Below are positions 1 to 8,034 of a stretch of 64,000 nucleotides of DNA, piece by piece. Every line of letters begins with the position of its first letter. Position 1 is the stretch's first letter. This DNA comes from Streptomyces sp. NBC_00193 (lineage in GTDB: Bacteria > Actinomycetota > Actinomycetes > Streptomycetales > Streptomycetaceae): positions 682,001 to 746,000 of the forward strand of contig NZ_JAPEMM010000001.1 of assembly GCF_026342735.1 (NCBI RefSeq), read 5' to 3'. The translations under genes were made by a program, and so were the position numbers. The notes beneath the pieces are model-generated. The model was not told the DNA's origin, made no database searches, and worked only from the letters and a program-made list of their open reading frames with translations.

Positions 1-16
1 AGTCGGTGGAGGGCAT
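1..16 (-). CDS. possible first codons of next siderophore-operon gene (partial)
   Basis: An ATG at 16-14 on the minus strand reads M-P-S-T-D before the window edge. GGAG lies 11 bases upstream and the start is only 32 bases after the stop of the IucA/IucC gene. This spacing fits the next gene of the same operon, but only five codons are visible, so the product cannot be named. Confidence 0.3.
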
Positions 17-48
17 CGGGGGCTCTTCTCCGTTTCGGTGCTGACGCG

Positions 49-3000
49 TCAATCGTGAAGGGGGTTGGCGATGGTGACGTAGACGGACTGGGTGTCGACG
101 GGGCCGACGAGCTCGTCCAGGCCTCCGAGGCGGGTGAGCAGATTCGCCTTGCAGCGCAGGGTGGGCGAGTCGAGCAGCCTCTCGGGGAGCGGGCCGAGGC
201 CCCTGGCCTTGCCGAGGAAACGGCGGAAGGCGGCGAGCAGGATGCGTTCGTCGGCGAGCCGCTGGGATCCGAAGGCCCCGATGAGACCGAGCACGTTGTT
301 GATGCCGAGGTAGTAGGCGAAGCGTTCGTCGGTGACTGCGTCGGAGACGAAGGTGTCGCTCGTGGCGCCGATTCCGGGAAGCCGGCGCTCCAGCTCCGCG
401 CGGCGGGATGCGCGGAAGTAGTAGCCCTGGTTGTCGCGGTAGCGGCCGCCGACCGGCCAGCCGGCCGGGTCGAGGAGCACCAGCGTGTTCTGTTGGTGCG
501 CTTCGAGGGCGATGCCGGCGAGCGCGTCGAAGGCGAGAACCGGCAGGACGACGTGTTCGAGGTACCGCAGAAACCACTCGGCGGCGACGGCGGAGGTCGT
601 CCGCCCTGTCGTGGCGGCGAGCTGCGAGACGGTCTCGGCGAGCCGGGAGCTCATGCCGGTACGCCCTGGCCACGGGCGAGGTGCGGTGAGTGCGGCGATG
701 CAGAGGGCGTCGTCGCCCGGTCGGAAGGGGTTGTGCCGGAGCATGACGTCGAGTCCGGGGACGGGTGCGCCGTCCGGGGCGTCGACGGCGACCCACGCGG
801 GATCGCGGACGATGTCGAAGCCGGGGTGGTCGGACTGCCACCGCTCGGCGAGTCCGGTGCGGAGCAGCCGGTGCACCTCGATGCCGCGGTGGAGTTCCTT
901 GCGGAGGTTCTCCCGACGGGAGTTGGTGATGCGCAGGCCGAGGGAGAGCTTGAGCATCGCGGGGGCGCCGGGCTGGTGGACGGTGCGGATGGAGGAGGTC
1001 GGATACCAGGGGGCGCCGTACGGGCCCAGGTCGTGCAGGAGTCCCGCGTCGCGGAGGGCGGCGGCCGCGGGGCGCTGGAGCAGGTCGCGGGCCTGCCAGG
1101 GGTGAAGGGGAAGGGGGGTGGCGCCGTCGGGCACCGGGAGCCCGGGGGCGAGTCGGCCCAGGAGCCGGGCGGCCGAGACGGGGCGGCCGCGTTCGGTCCA
1201 GGCGGAGTCGGTGGCGAGGACGGCGGGTGCGACCGCCACCCAGTGCAGGGGGAAGGAGCCGTGCAGTTCGGGTGAGTAGCGGCGGACTTCGGCTTCGGAG
1301 AGCCCTTCGCGGCTCTTCGGGGTCGGGTGCAGCGGGTGGCCGAGGAGGAGCGACTGTTCGGCGGTGAGGAACCGGTCCGCGGCGACGGGGTCGGGTGCGG
1401 CGGGGCGTTGGCGGCGGTCGGTGATGAACTCGGCGGTCCGGTGCACCGAGTCGGCGACCCGGCCGACGAGGTCGGCGCCGCCGGGGGCACCGTCGCCGGG
1501 GGCCCTTCCGGGGGTGGCTTCGCCTTCACGGGAGATCAGTGCTGCGAGGGTGACCGCGTCCACGGCCGGGGCGTCGGCGGTGACGCCTTCGATGCGGGCC
1601 GGGCCGAAGCGGTGCCAGCCGGCTGTGGACCAGTAGCGGACGGCGACGAGCAGGGCGGCGCCCGATGCGGGAAGGGGGATGCGCAGGACGGGCCCGGCGG
1701 GCTGTTCGAGTCCGGTCTCGCGGACCCAGCAGCGCAGCAGGTTCTCCACGGAGGCGGCCTCGGCGGCGACCCTGGGGTCGGGGTGGTCCAACGGGTCGGC
1801 CGCTCCCGCGCGCGGTCGGGCGGTGCCGTCCTTCTGCCGTGGCACCGCGGCCGGTGACTGCGGCTCGGCCGGCGGCCAGGGCATGCCCGCGGCAGGCATG
1901 CACGGAAGCCCACCGGCAGGACCGGTGGAGCCGTCACCCGGCGGCGCCGACGCCGTGGCCCGCTCTTCCGCTTCGGCTGCGCCGCGTCGTGGGGCCACGG
2001 CCTCCTGGGCAGCGGCGGGCGCGCCGGTGGAACCCGAGGGCGAAGGGGCCGCCTCGGAAGGCCCCTTGGGCACGGCCTTGCCCTGTCCCCCCGAGGGCAG
2101 CTCGCCCGGACGCCCGGGGCCCGACGGCGTCGGGTCGGCCGAGGAACCGGGTCCGGTCGCCGCTCCCGAAACCTCCGCCCCGGGCCACCCGGCAAGGGCA
2201 TCCGCGAAGCCCCCGGCCGACAGCCCCTCAGCCGGTCCTGCCGGACCAGCGTCGGCCGCGCCCCCGGAAGTCGCCCCCGAAGCCACGGCCGAAGGCACAC
2301 CTCCCGATGCCCCGCTGAGAGCCGTCCCCCCGGGCCACGCGGCGGCGCCGGCCGAAGACCCACCGGACACGGCCGCATCGGCGGAGGACCACGGGAAACC
2401 GCCCGCCGAAGCAAGCAACGGCGGCCACGCGGTAGGCGGAGCCGTCGACCCACCGCCCACAGCCGCATCGCCGGTGGGCCGAGAGGAACCGCCCGCCGAA
2501 GCGAGCAAGGGCGGCCACGCGGTAGGCGGCATCGTGGACCCACCGGCCACAACCGCATCGGCGGCGGGCTGGGGAGAACGTTCCGCCGAAACGGGTGCCG
2601 GCTGCCCTGCGGGGGTGGCGGGCGGCGGCTCGCTGCCCGGCGCCCCAGGTCGGGTCGCAGCAGCCGAAGGTGCCAGGGCCGGCATGCCGTCCGAAGGGAA
2701 GGAGGGGGTGGGTCGCGCCGAAGCAGCCGTCACAGCCGAGGCCTCGTTGACTGGGGGCTGCCCGGCCAGAGCCTCCGGGACCGCCGAGGCCGGGCTCGGA
2801 CCGGGAGCCGTGGGCTCGGTACCGGAAGGCTCCCCCAGCCGGGTCGGCATGCTCCCGGCGAAGGCCGTCAGCGACGGTGAGGGCCGTTCCTCCGGAGGCG
2901 GCTTCAGTCCGGCGCCGGGGGGCGGGCCCGACAGTGGCGTCGGCGCGGATCCGAGGATCGGGGTCGAGGGCGCCATGGACACGGGTCCGAGGGGCGGGGT

Positions 3001-4890
3001 CGATGACGGCATGGGCACGGAACCGAGAGTCGGGATCGACGGCGGCGGAGGCATCGCCGGGCCTGCGGGAGCTGGAGCCGGGGTGCCCTCGACGGCGGGC
3101 CGGGCCCCCGGGGCGGGAGTCGGCGGCGGCTGGAACCCCGCGGTGGCGGTCGCAACCGGCAGGGGCCGGTGCCCGTCCGCGGCAGCCGCACCCTGGGCGG
3201 CGCGTGAGGGTGCCCCGGTCGTGGGCGGTTCTCCGGGAGGAGGGGCCGACGCGGTTGAGCCGGACCCGGCCTCCTCCGGGGTCGGCCGGGGCGAGGAGCC
3301 GACGGGGAGAGCCGTGGAGGGGGTCTGCCCGTACCCGAGGCCGAAGGAAGAGCCCGGGGCGTCCGGTGAGAGGGCCGGACCGCACCCTGCACCGGGTGGC
3401 GTGCCCGGGGGCCAGGCCGGCATCCCCGATGGCGCGGCGGGCACCGGCAGCGGCGCAGCCGCAGCAAGGGGGAACCGTGACGGATCGGCCTGCATCGACA
3501 GCGGCAGCGCGGGAGCGGGCGACGAACCCGATGAGGAGGGCGGATCAGTGGGGATCGGCGACGGAGGGACCAACTCGGCCGGAGCCGGCAGGGAGTGTGG
3601 CGCATCTTCCGGCGCCGAGGTGGGCGGCACGGAAGCAGCCGACGGACCGGCGGGGGCCGGAGAAGGGTCCGGCGGCCGAGGAACGGAGTCAGCCGAAGCG
3701 ACCGGTGACCGCGGCGGATCGGCGTGCGGCGCAGAGGCCGTCGTAGGGAGCGGCGAACCCAGCCGATCAGAAGTCACCGGCGGCGGAGGGGCCGGGGCAG
3801 ACGGCAAGTCCGGTGACACCAGCGGATCAGCGTGCATCGGCGCTGGCGGCGCTGGGTCAGTCCGAGCCACCGGGGGCCGTAGCGGAGGGGGTGGGGTGGC
3901 TGCGGCCCGAGGTTGTGGGGACCCCAACGGGGGCGGGGGCTGCGGTGGTGCGGTCGGAGTCGGCGGTGGTTGTGGGGAGTTTGCAGGTGGCTGCGCGGAA
4001 GCGGGCGGCAGGAAGGTGGGGCCCGAGGGGGTGAGCAGCGGGGCCGTCGGCGCCGTGGGCGGGGCCGGGGGAAGGCCGGAGCCCGAAGCTGCGGACGACG
4101 GCACCGGGGACGGGGCCGACGCGAGGACGGAGTCCAAGGCGCCGGGCGGCGGGACCGGGAACGGGGCCGACGGACGGGTGGGAGCCGAGGCGCCGGGCAG
4201 CAGCGTGGTGGGGGTCGCCGCCGGAAGGGTGGGGTCCAACGCTGCGGGCGACAGGACCGGGGACACCGCGGCAGCGGCCGACGGGTGGGACGGGCCCACA
4301 GTGCCGGGTGGCGGCACCGTGGAGGCCTCTGCCGTGAGGGCGGGGTCCAAGGCGCCGGGCTGCGGGACCGTGAGAGAGCTGGGACCCGTGGCTCCGGGCA
4401 GCGGCACCGTGGACGGGGCCGGCGGAAGGGCGGGATCCCCCACTGTGGATGGCAGCACCCTGGGCGGGACCGGGGACTCCGTGGCAGCGGCCGACGGAAG
4501 GCTGGGACCTGCGGCGGCGAACGGCATCACCGTCGGCGTCGACAGCGAACGGGTCGGGTCCCCCGCCACGGACGGCGGCACCGTGGGCGGGACCGGGGAC
4601 TCCGTGGCAGCGGCCGACGGGAGGGTGGGGTCCGCGGCACCGGACGGCAGCAACGTCAGGGGCGACGGCGGAAGGGCTGGCTCCCCCGCCACGGACGGCA
4701 GCACCCTGGGCGGGACCGGAGACACCGTGGCGGCCGACGACGGGAGGGTGGGGTCCGCAGTGTCGGGGCGCAGCACCGTGGCGGCGGCCGGCGGGTGGGG
4801 CGGGACCGAGGTGGTGGGCGGGAGCGAGGGGTTGGGGGGCGGGGCGGTGGGGGGCGGGAAGGGGGATGTGGGGTGGAGGGGGTCGGGCAT
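49..4890 (-). CDS. IucA/IucC (NIS) siderophore synthetase with giant Pro-rich N-terminus
   Basis: NIS synthetases join a carboxylic acid such as citrate to an amine or hydroxylamine using ATP. The last ~580 of 1,613 residues are a complete IucA/IucC plus FhuF-like unit. It has HPLHPTPKSREG near residue 1185, LHPWQ near 1263, KLSLGLRITNSRREN and EAHQQNT near 1465, and its length equals that of ordinary family members. Residues 1 to ~1030 are low-complexity Pro/Ala/Ser/Thr/Gly with tandem repeats and no recognisable domain. The ATG at 4890 is preceded by TAAGGA, which also contains the stop of the upstream aminotransferase gene, so the two genes are translationally coupled and this start is well placed. 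The same frame stays open further upstream, but that part is antiparallel-frame shadow of the aminotransferase. A second start just before the synthetase domain cannot be excluded. Synthetase domain: sure; extension being translated: likely. Confidence 0.8.
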   Translation of the reverse strand: MPDPLHPTSPFPPPTAPPPNPSLPPTTSVPPHPPAAATVLRPDTADPTLPSSAATVSPVPPRVLPSVAGEPALPPSPLTLLPSGAADPTLPSAAATESPVPPTVPPSVAGDPTRSLSTPTVMPFAAAGPSLPSAAATESPVPPRVLPSTVGDPALPPAPSTVPLPGATGPSSLTVPQPGALDPALTAEASTVPPPGTVGPSHPSAAAAVSPVLSPAALDPTLPAATPTTLLPGASAPTRPSAPFPVPPPGALDSVLASAPSPVPSSAASGSGLPPAPPTAPTAPLLTPSGPTFLPPASAQPPANSPQPPPTPTAPPQPPPPLGSPQPRAAATPPPPLRPPVARTDPAPPAPMHADPLVSPDLPSAPAPPPPVTSDRLGSPLPTTASAPHADPPRSPVASADSVPRPPDPSPAPAGPSAASVPPTSAPEDAPHSLPAPAELVPPSPIPTDPPSSSGSSPAPALPLSMQADPSRFPLAAAAPLPVPAAPSGMPAWPPGTPPGAGCGPALSPDAPGSSFGLGYGQTPSTALPVGSSPRPTPEEAGSGSTASAPPPGEPPTTGAPSRAAQGAAAADGHRPLPVATATAGFQPPPTPAPGARPAVEGTPAPAPAGPAMPPPPSIPTLGSVPMPSSTPPLGPVSMAPSTPILGSAPTPLSGPPPGAGLKPPPEERPSPSLTAFAGSMPTRLGEPSGTEPTAPGPSPASAVPEALAGQPPVNEASAVTAASARPTPSFPSDGMPALAPSAAATRPGAPGSEPPPATPAGQPAPVSAERSPQPAADAVVAGGSTMPPTAWPPLLASAGGSSRPTGDAAVGGGSTAPPTAWPPLLASAGGFPWSSADAAVSGGSSAGAAAWPGGTALSGASGGVPSAVASGATSGGAADAGPAGPAEGLSAGGFADALAGWPGAEVSGAATGPGSSADPTPSGPGRPGELPSGGQGKAVPKGPSEAAPSPSGSTGAPAAAQEAVAPRRGAAEAEERATASAPPGDGSTGPAGGLPCMPAAGMPWPPAEPQSPAAVPRQKDGTARPRAGAADPLDHPDPRVAAEAASVENLLRCWVRETGLEQPAGPVLRIPLPASGAALLVAVRYWSTAGWHRFGPARIEGVTADAPAVDAVTLAALISREGEATPGRAPGDGAPGGADLVGRVADSVHRTAEFITDRRQRPAAPDPVAADRFLTAEQSLLLGHPLHPTPKSREGLSEAEVRRYSPELHGSFPLHWVAVAPAVLATDSAWTERGRPVSAARLLGRLAPGLPVPDGATPLPLHPWQARDLLQRPAAAALRDAGLLHDLGPYGAPWYPTSSIRTVHQPGAPAMLKLSLGLRITNSRRENLRKELHRGIEVHRLLRTGLAERWQSDHPGFDIVRDPAWVAVDAPDGAPVPGLDVMLRHNPFRPGDDALCIAALTAPRPWPGRTGMSSRLAETVSQLAATTGRTTSAVAAEWFLRYLEHVVLPVLAFDALAGIALEAHQQNTLVLLDPAGWPVGGRYRDNQGYYFRASRRAELERRLPGIGATSDTFVSDAVTDERFAYYLGINNVLGLIGAFGSQRLADERILLAAFRRFLGKARGLGPLPERLLDSPTLRCKANLLTRLGGLDELVGPVDTQSVYVTIANPLHD
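2400..2580. repeat. 90-bp (30-aa) tandem duplication inside the NIS gene
   Basis: Two consecutive 90-bp units encode the pattern GGST-x-PPTAWPPLLASAGG on the minus strand. The period is a multiple of three, so the reading frame is kept, and the units differ by scattered substitutions. Confidence 0.75.
4440..4790. repeat. 123-bp (41-aa) tandem repeat inside the NIS gene
   Basis: The string GGGCGGGACCGG starts at 4462, 4585 and 4708, an exact 123-bp period. The encoded 41-residue units contain variants of SPVPPRVLPS and DPTLPSAAAT. Further degenerate copies continue to lower coordinates. A period divisible by three argues that the expansion happened in a translated frame. Confidence 0.75.
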
Positions 4891-4898
4891 GGGGGTCC

Positions 4899-6332
4899 TT
4901 AGCGGCGGGTGGCGGCGGGGATGGCGTCGGCGAGGCGGTCGAGGACGGCCGCGGCCTGTTCGTCGGTCAGGGTGAGGGGAGGGAGGAGGCGGACGACGCT
5001 GGAGTGGCGGCCACCGAGTTCGACGATCAGGCCGCGGTCCAGGCAGGCCTGGCGGACGGCCACGGCGAGGTCGGGCGAGGCTTCCCCGGTGTCGGGGTCG
5101 GCCAGTTCGACGCCGATCATCAGCCCGCGGCCCCGTACGTCCGCCACGCACGGGTTCGCCGGGATCAAGCCTCGCAGGGCGGCGAGCATGCGCGCGCCCA
5201 GGATCCGCGCGCGCTCCGCGAGACCGTTCTCCCGGACGTAGGCCAGCGTCGCGGTGCCCGCCGCCATGGCGAGCTGGTTGCCGCGGAAGGTGCCGGCGTG
5301 GGCGCCGGGTGCCCACTGGTCCAACTCCGCCCGGTACACGATCACCGCGAGCGGCAGGCTGCCCCCGATGGCTTTCGAGAGCACCATCACGTCGGGGACG
5401 ACCCCCGCGTGGTCGACCCCCCAGAAGGCCCCGGTGCGGCCGACCCCGGTCTGGACCTCGTCGGCGATCAGCGGGATCCCCCGCTCCGCCGTGATCTCCC
5501 GCATGCTGCGCAGCCAGGCGTCGGGGGCGGGGTGGACCCCGCCCTCTCCCTGGACGGGTTCGACGATCATCCCGGCTGGCGCGGGCACCCCGCTCTTCGG
5601 GTCGTCCAGCAGGTTCCGCGTCCAACGGGCCGACAGCTCCGCCCCCTCGGCCCCGCCGACTCCGAACGGGCAGCGGCGGTCCTGCGGATACGGCAGCCGG
5701 GTCACCTGTACGTCCGGGGCCCCGCCGGAGGCGGCCAGCGCCCCCGCCGTCATGCCGTGGTAGGCCCCCGTGAAGGCGAGCAGCCCCGACCGGCCGGTCG
5801 CGGTGCGGACGAGGGTGAGGGCGGCCTCCACCGCGTCCGTCCCGGCCGGGCCGCAGAACTGGATGCGGGCGTCCGCGGCCAGCTCCGCCGGGAGGTTGGC
5901 GAAGAGTTCGGTGGTGAAGGCGTCCTTGACCGGAGTCGCGAGATCCAGCACGTGCAGCGGGGCCCCCGAGTCGAGGACCCCGCGGATGGCTTCGAGCACC
6001 ACCGGGTGGTTGTGGCCCAGGGCGAGGGTTCCGGCGCCGGAGAGGCAGTCGAGGTAGCGGCGCCCGTCCGCCCCCTCGATGGTCAACCCCCGTGCGCGCA
6101 CGGGCACGATGGGCAGGGAGCGCGCGTACGTCCTTGCCGCGGACTCCCGTTGGGCTTGCCTGCGCAGGATCCCCTCCGCCGCACCCGCCCCCGGACCCGC
6201 ATCCCCACCCGGCCCCGGACCTGCGCCCGACCCCGGACCCGCGAAGTGCCTAACCTCCGCAACCCGGTTCGCCTGCGCCGGGACCTGCTCTCCAGCCGTG
6301 GCCTGCTCGCCCGTCCAAGCCGTCAAAGGCAC
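4899..6332 (-). CDS. diaminobutyrate--2-oxoglutarate transaminase family (siderophore operon)
   Basis: Class III PLP aminotransferase, 477 aa. Family members of this type, such as RhbA, make 2,4-diaminobutyrate from aspartate semialdehyde, which after decarboxylation gives diaminopropane for NIS siderophores. Visible motifs are FTGAYHGMT, IVEPVQGEGG, IADEVQTGVGRTG (cofactor Asp) and MVLSKAIGG (Schiff-base Lys). The GTG start at 6332 is chosen because GGAGGAG lies 8 bases upstream. An in-frame GTG at 6386 has no such site. The first ~55 residues are Gly/Ala/Pro-rich linker and the conserved protein begins near ILRRQAQRESAARTY. Its stop overlaps the ribosome binding site of the IucA/IucC gene. 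The decarboxylase and the other pathway genes are not in the window and may lie to the left. Confidence 0.88.
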   Translation of the reverse strand: MPLTAWTGEQATAGEQVPAQANRVAEVRHFAGPGSGAGPGPGGDAGPGAGAAEGILRRQAQRESAARTYARSLPIVPVRARGLTIEGADGRRYLDCLSGAGTLALGHNHPVVLEAIRGVLDSGAPLHVLDLATPVKDAFTTELFANLPAELAADARIQFCGPAGTDAVEAALTLVRTATGRSGLLAFTGAYHGMTAGALAASGGAPDVQVTRLPYPQDRRCPFGVGGAEGAELSARWTRNLLDDPKSGVPAPAGMIVEPVQGEGGVHPAPDAWLRSMREITAERGIPLIADEVQTGVGRTGAFWGVDHAGVVPDVMVLSKAIGGSLPLAVIVYRAELDQWAPGAHAGTFRGNQLAMAAGTATLAYVRENGLAERARILGARMLAALRGLIPANPCVADVRGRGLMIGVELADPDTGEASPDLAVAVRQACLDRGLIVELGGRHSSVVRLLPPLTLTDEQAAAVLDRLADAIPAATRR

Positions 6333-6691
6333 GAGTGTCGCTCCTCCCGCACGGTTGCCCTTCCGGGGTGCGCTTCGAACACCCACGCTGCTCCCCCATC
6401 CCCCGTACGTACCAACGACGGTGGCGGCGACGGATCACGGGTGGGCCCAAGATCCTTGCCCGCCCCGGGATCCTCGTCCGGCCCGGTTCCCTCCCGGTTC
6501 CCTCCCCGATCCCGCCCGGTTCCCTCCCCGATCCCGCCCGGATCCCGCCCGGATCCCTTTCCGGCCCGGGGGAACCGGTGCCCCGGGCTGTGCCGTCCCC
6601 CACGGCAGCGGCATAGTGGGGTGCTGCAACCCAGGCGCCCGCCTATCCAGGCACCGTCCCGAACCAAGAACCATCCAGGGGGATTCACGAC
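6333..6691. other. divergent intergenic region, aminotransferase / secreted protease
   Basis: This 359-base spacer must hold promoters for both flanking genes. I see no convincing -35/-10 pair and no full iron box in it. Its main structure is a short tandem repeat at 6496-6557. Confidence 0.6.
6496..6557. repeat. 22-bp tandem repeat with degenerate 11-bp copies
   Basis: Two perfect 22-bp units (GGTTCCCTCCCCGATCCCGCCC split as 6496-6517 and 6518-6539) are followed by an 11-bp derivative GGATCCCGCCC and a further partial copy. Relatives of the unit also lie just upstream. It is non-coding in both directions as far as can be judged. Confidence 0.7.
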
Positions 6692-7861
6692 ATGCGACCG
6701 ATCCGACCGGTCACCGCGATCCTGTGCTCGGCCGCGCTCGCGCTGACCGCCGCGGCGTGCGGGCCCGGCGACGGTGAGACCGACGCCAAGCCGACCGTTG
6801 CAGTGAGCCTGCCCACCAGCCTGGACGGGGTGAAGATCCCGGACGGGCTCAGGGACAAGCTCAAGGAGCACGGCATCGACCTGGAGAAGTGGAAGGGGGG
6901 TGAGTGGAAGAACTGGAAGAAGGAGGACTGGCTCCGCGAGGCGGGCGACTACATCAACCCGATCATCGAGGACCTCTGGGACCCGGACCGGATGCGCGAC
7001 GCCGCCAAGACGCCGCAGCCCCCCGCCGTCGACCCCGATGCGGGCAAGGACCAGGGCGTCACCGACCCGACCCCGGCTCCGGTGACCGCCAAGGCCGCGA
7101 CCCCGCCCTACCACCAGAGCGTCCCCGCCTCCGGCAAGGTCTTCTTCGACGGCCCCGAGGGATCGATGGTCTGCTCGGCGACCGTGGTCAAGGACCCGGC
7201 GCACCCCGGCAAGTCCAACATGGTCTGGACGGCCGGCCACTGCGTGCACGCGGGCAAGTCCGGCGGCTGGTACCGCAACATCGCCTTCGTCCCGTCGTAC
7301 AACAACAGCGGCAAGGCCGCGGCCGCGCTCAAGGGTGCGCCCCGCGAGGAAGTGGCCCCGTACGGCGTGTGGTGGAGCGACTGGGCGCAGACCTCCGACC
7401 AGTGGATCGCGACCGGCGGTCCGACCGGCGGCGCGGGTGCCCCGTACGACTTCGCGGTGCTGCACGTGACCCCGGAGAAGGGTGGCGGCAAGTCGCTGGA
7501 GGAGACGGTCGGTACGGCGCTCCCGGTGGAGTTCAACGCCGCGGCCGCGCCCAAGATCGCGAAGATGACGGCCACCGGTTACCCGGCGGCGGCTCCGTTC
7601 GACGGCCAGAAGACCTTCCAGTGCACCGACAAGCCGGGCCGGCTGTCGCTGAACGCGACCGACCCCACCATGTACCGCATCGGCTGCACGATGACCGGTG
7701 GTTCCTCGGGCGGCGGCTGGGTCGCGGCGGGTGCCGACGGCAAGCCCGCGCTGGTGTCGAACACCTCCATCGGTCCCGCCAAGGCGGGCTGGCTGGCCGG
7801 GCCCCGGCTGGGTCCGGAGGCGAAGGGCGTCTTCGACGCGGTGAGCGGCAAGTTCAAGTAG
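6692..7861 (+). CDS. secreted trypsin-like serine peptidase, probable lipoprotein
   Basis: Chymotrypsin-fold serine protease, 389 aa. Signal peptide MRPIRPVTAILCSAALALTA ends in a lipobox-like T-A-A-A-C with Cys23, so surface anchoring is likely although the -3 residue is not the preferred Leu. The catalytic triad is visible: His183 in TAGHCVHAG, Asp253 in PYDFAVLHV, Ser339 in GGSSGGGW. A charged linker (residues ~45-110, rich in K, D, W) precedes the catalytic domain and may hold it away from the membrane. AGGGGGA lies nine bases before the ATG. It is transcribed away from the siderophore genes and is followed by a strong hairpin. Substrate unknown. Confidence 0.88.
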   Translation: MRPIRPVTAILCSAALALTAAACGPGDGETDAKPTVAVSLPTSLDGVKIPDGLRDKLKEHGIDLEKWKGGEWKNWKKEDWLREAGDYINPIIEDLWDPDRMRDAAKTPQPPAVDPDAGKDQGVTDPTPAPVTAKAATPPYHQSVPASGKVFFDGPEGSMVCSATVVKDPAHPGKSNMVWTAGHCVHAGKSGGWYRNIAFVPSYNNSGKAAAALKGAPREEVAPYGVWWSDWAQTSDQWIATGGPTGGAGAPYDFAVLHVTPEKGGGKSLEETVGTALPVEFNAAAAPKIAKMTATGYPAAAPFDGQKTFQCTDKPGRLSLNATDPTMYRIGCTMTGGSSGGGWVAAGADGKPALVSNTSIGPAKAGWLAGPRLGPEAKGVFDAVSGKFK

Positions 7862-7883
7862 CCACACCCACGCACCACGTGAC

Positions 7884-7971
7884 GCACGACCGCACGACCG
7901 CACGACCGCATGACCGTATGACTGCATGACCGCACGACCATGTGATCGCACGACCGCGTGACCACACGACC
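7884..7971. repeat. 11-copy 8-bp tandem repeat (GCACGACC)
   Basis: Eleven successive 8-bp units of consensus GCRYGACC fill the space between the protease stop and the terminator hairpin. Six are exact GCACGACC or differ only at the R position. The last unit runs into the left arm of the hairpin, which itself begins CACGACC, so the array looks like slippage expansion from the base of the stem. Confidence 0.8.
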
Positions 7972-8008
7972 GAGGGCCCCCGCACCAGTGCGGGGGCCCT
8001 CGGTCGTG
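7965..8008. terminator. bidirectional terminator, 21-bp perfect stem
   Basis: The arms at 7965-7985 and 7988-8008 are exact reverse complements around a tiny loop (GCAC-CA-GTGC at the tip). It lies between the convergent protease and hflX genes and should stop transcription from both sides. Confidence 0.88.
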
Positions 8009-8034
8009 CACGGCGTGGCCCGGGGGCCGCCGCG

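Noticed and set aside
1679..4975. 1,098-codon plus-strand open frame rich in Gly/Ala
   Set aside because: It is antisense to the Pro-rich part of the NIS gene, mirrors its repeats, has no domain and no good start; the minus-strand frame has a ribosome binding site and ends in a real enzyme domain.
4891..5625. Upstream extension of the NIS frame by 245 codons
   Set aside because: The Arg/Pro-rich translation lies over the aminotransferase gene in another frame, and the ATG at 4890 has a clear ribosome binding site.
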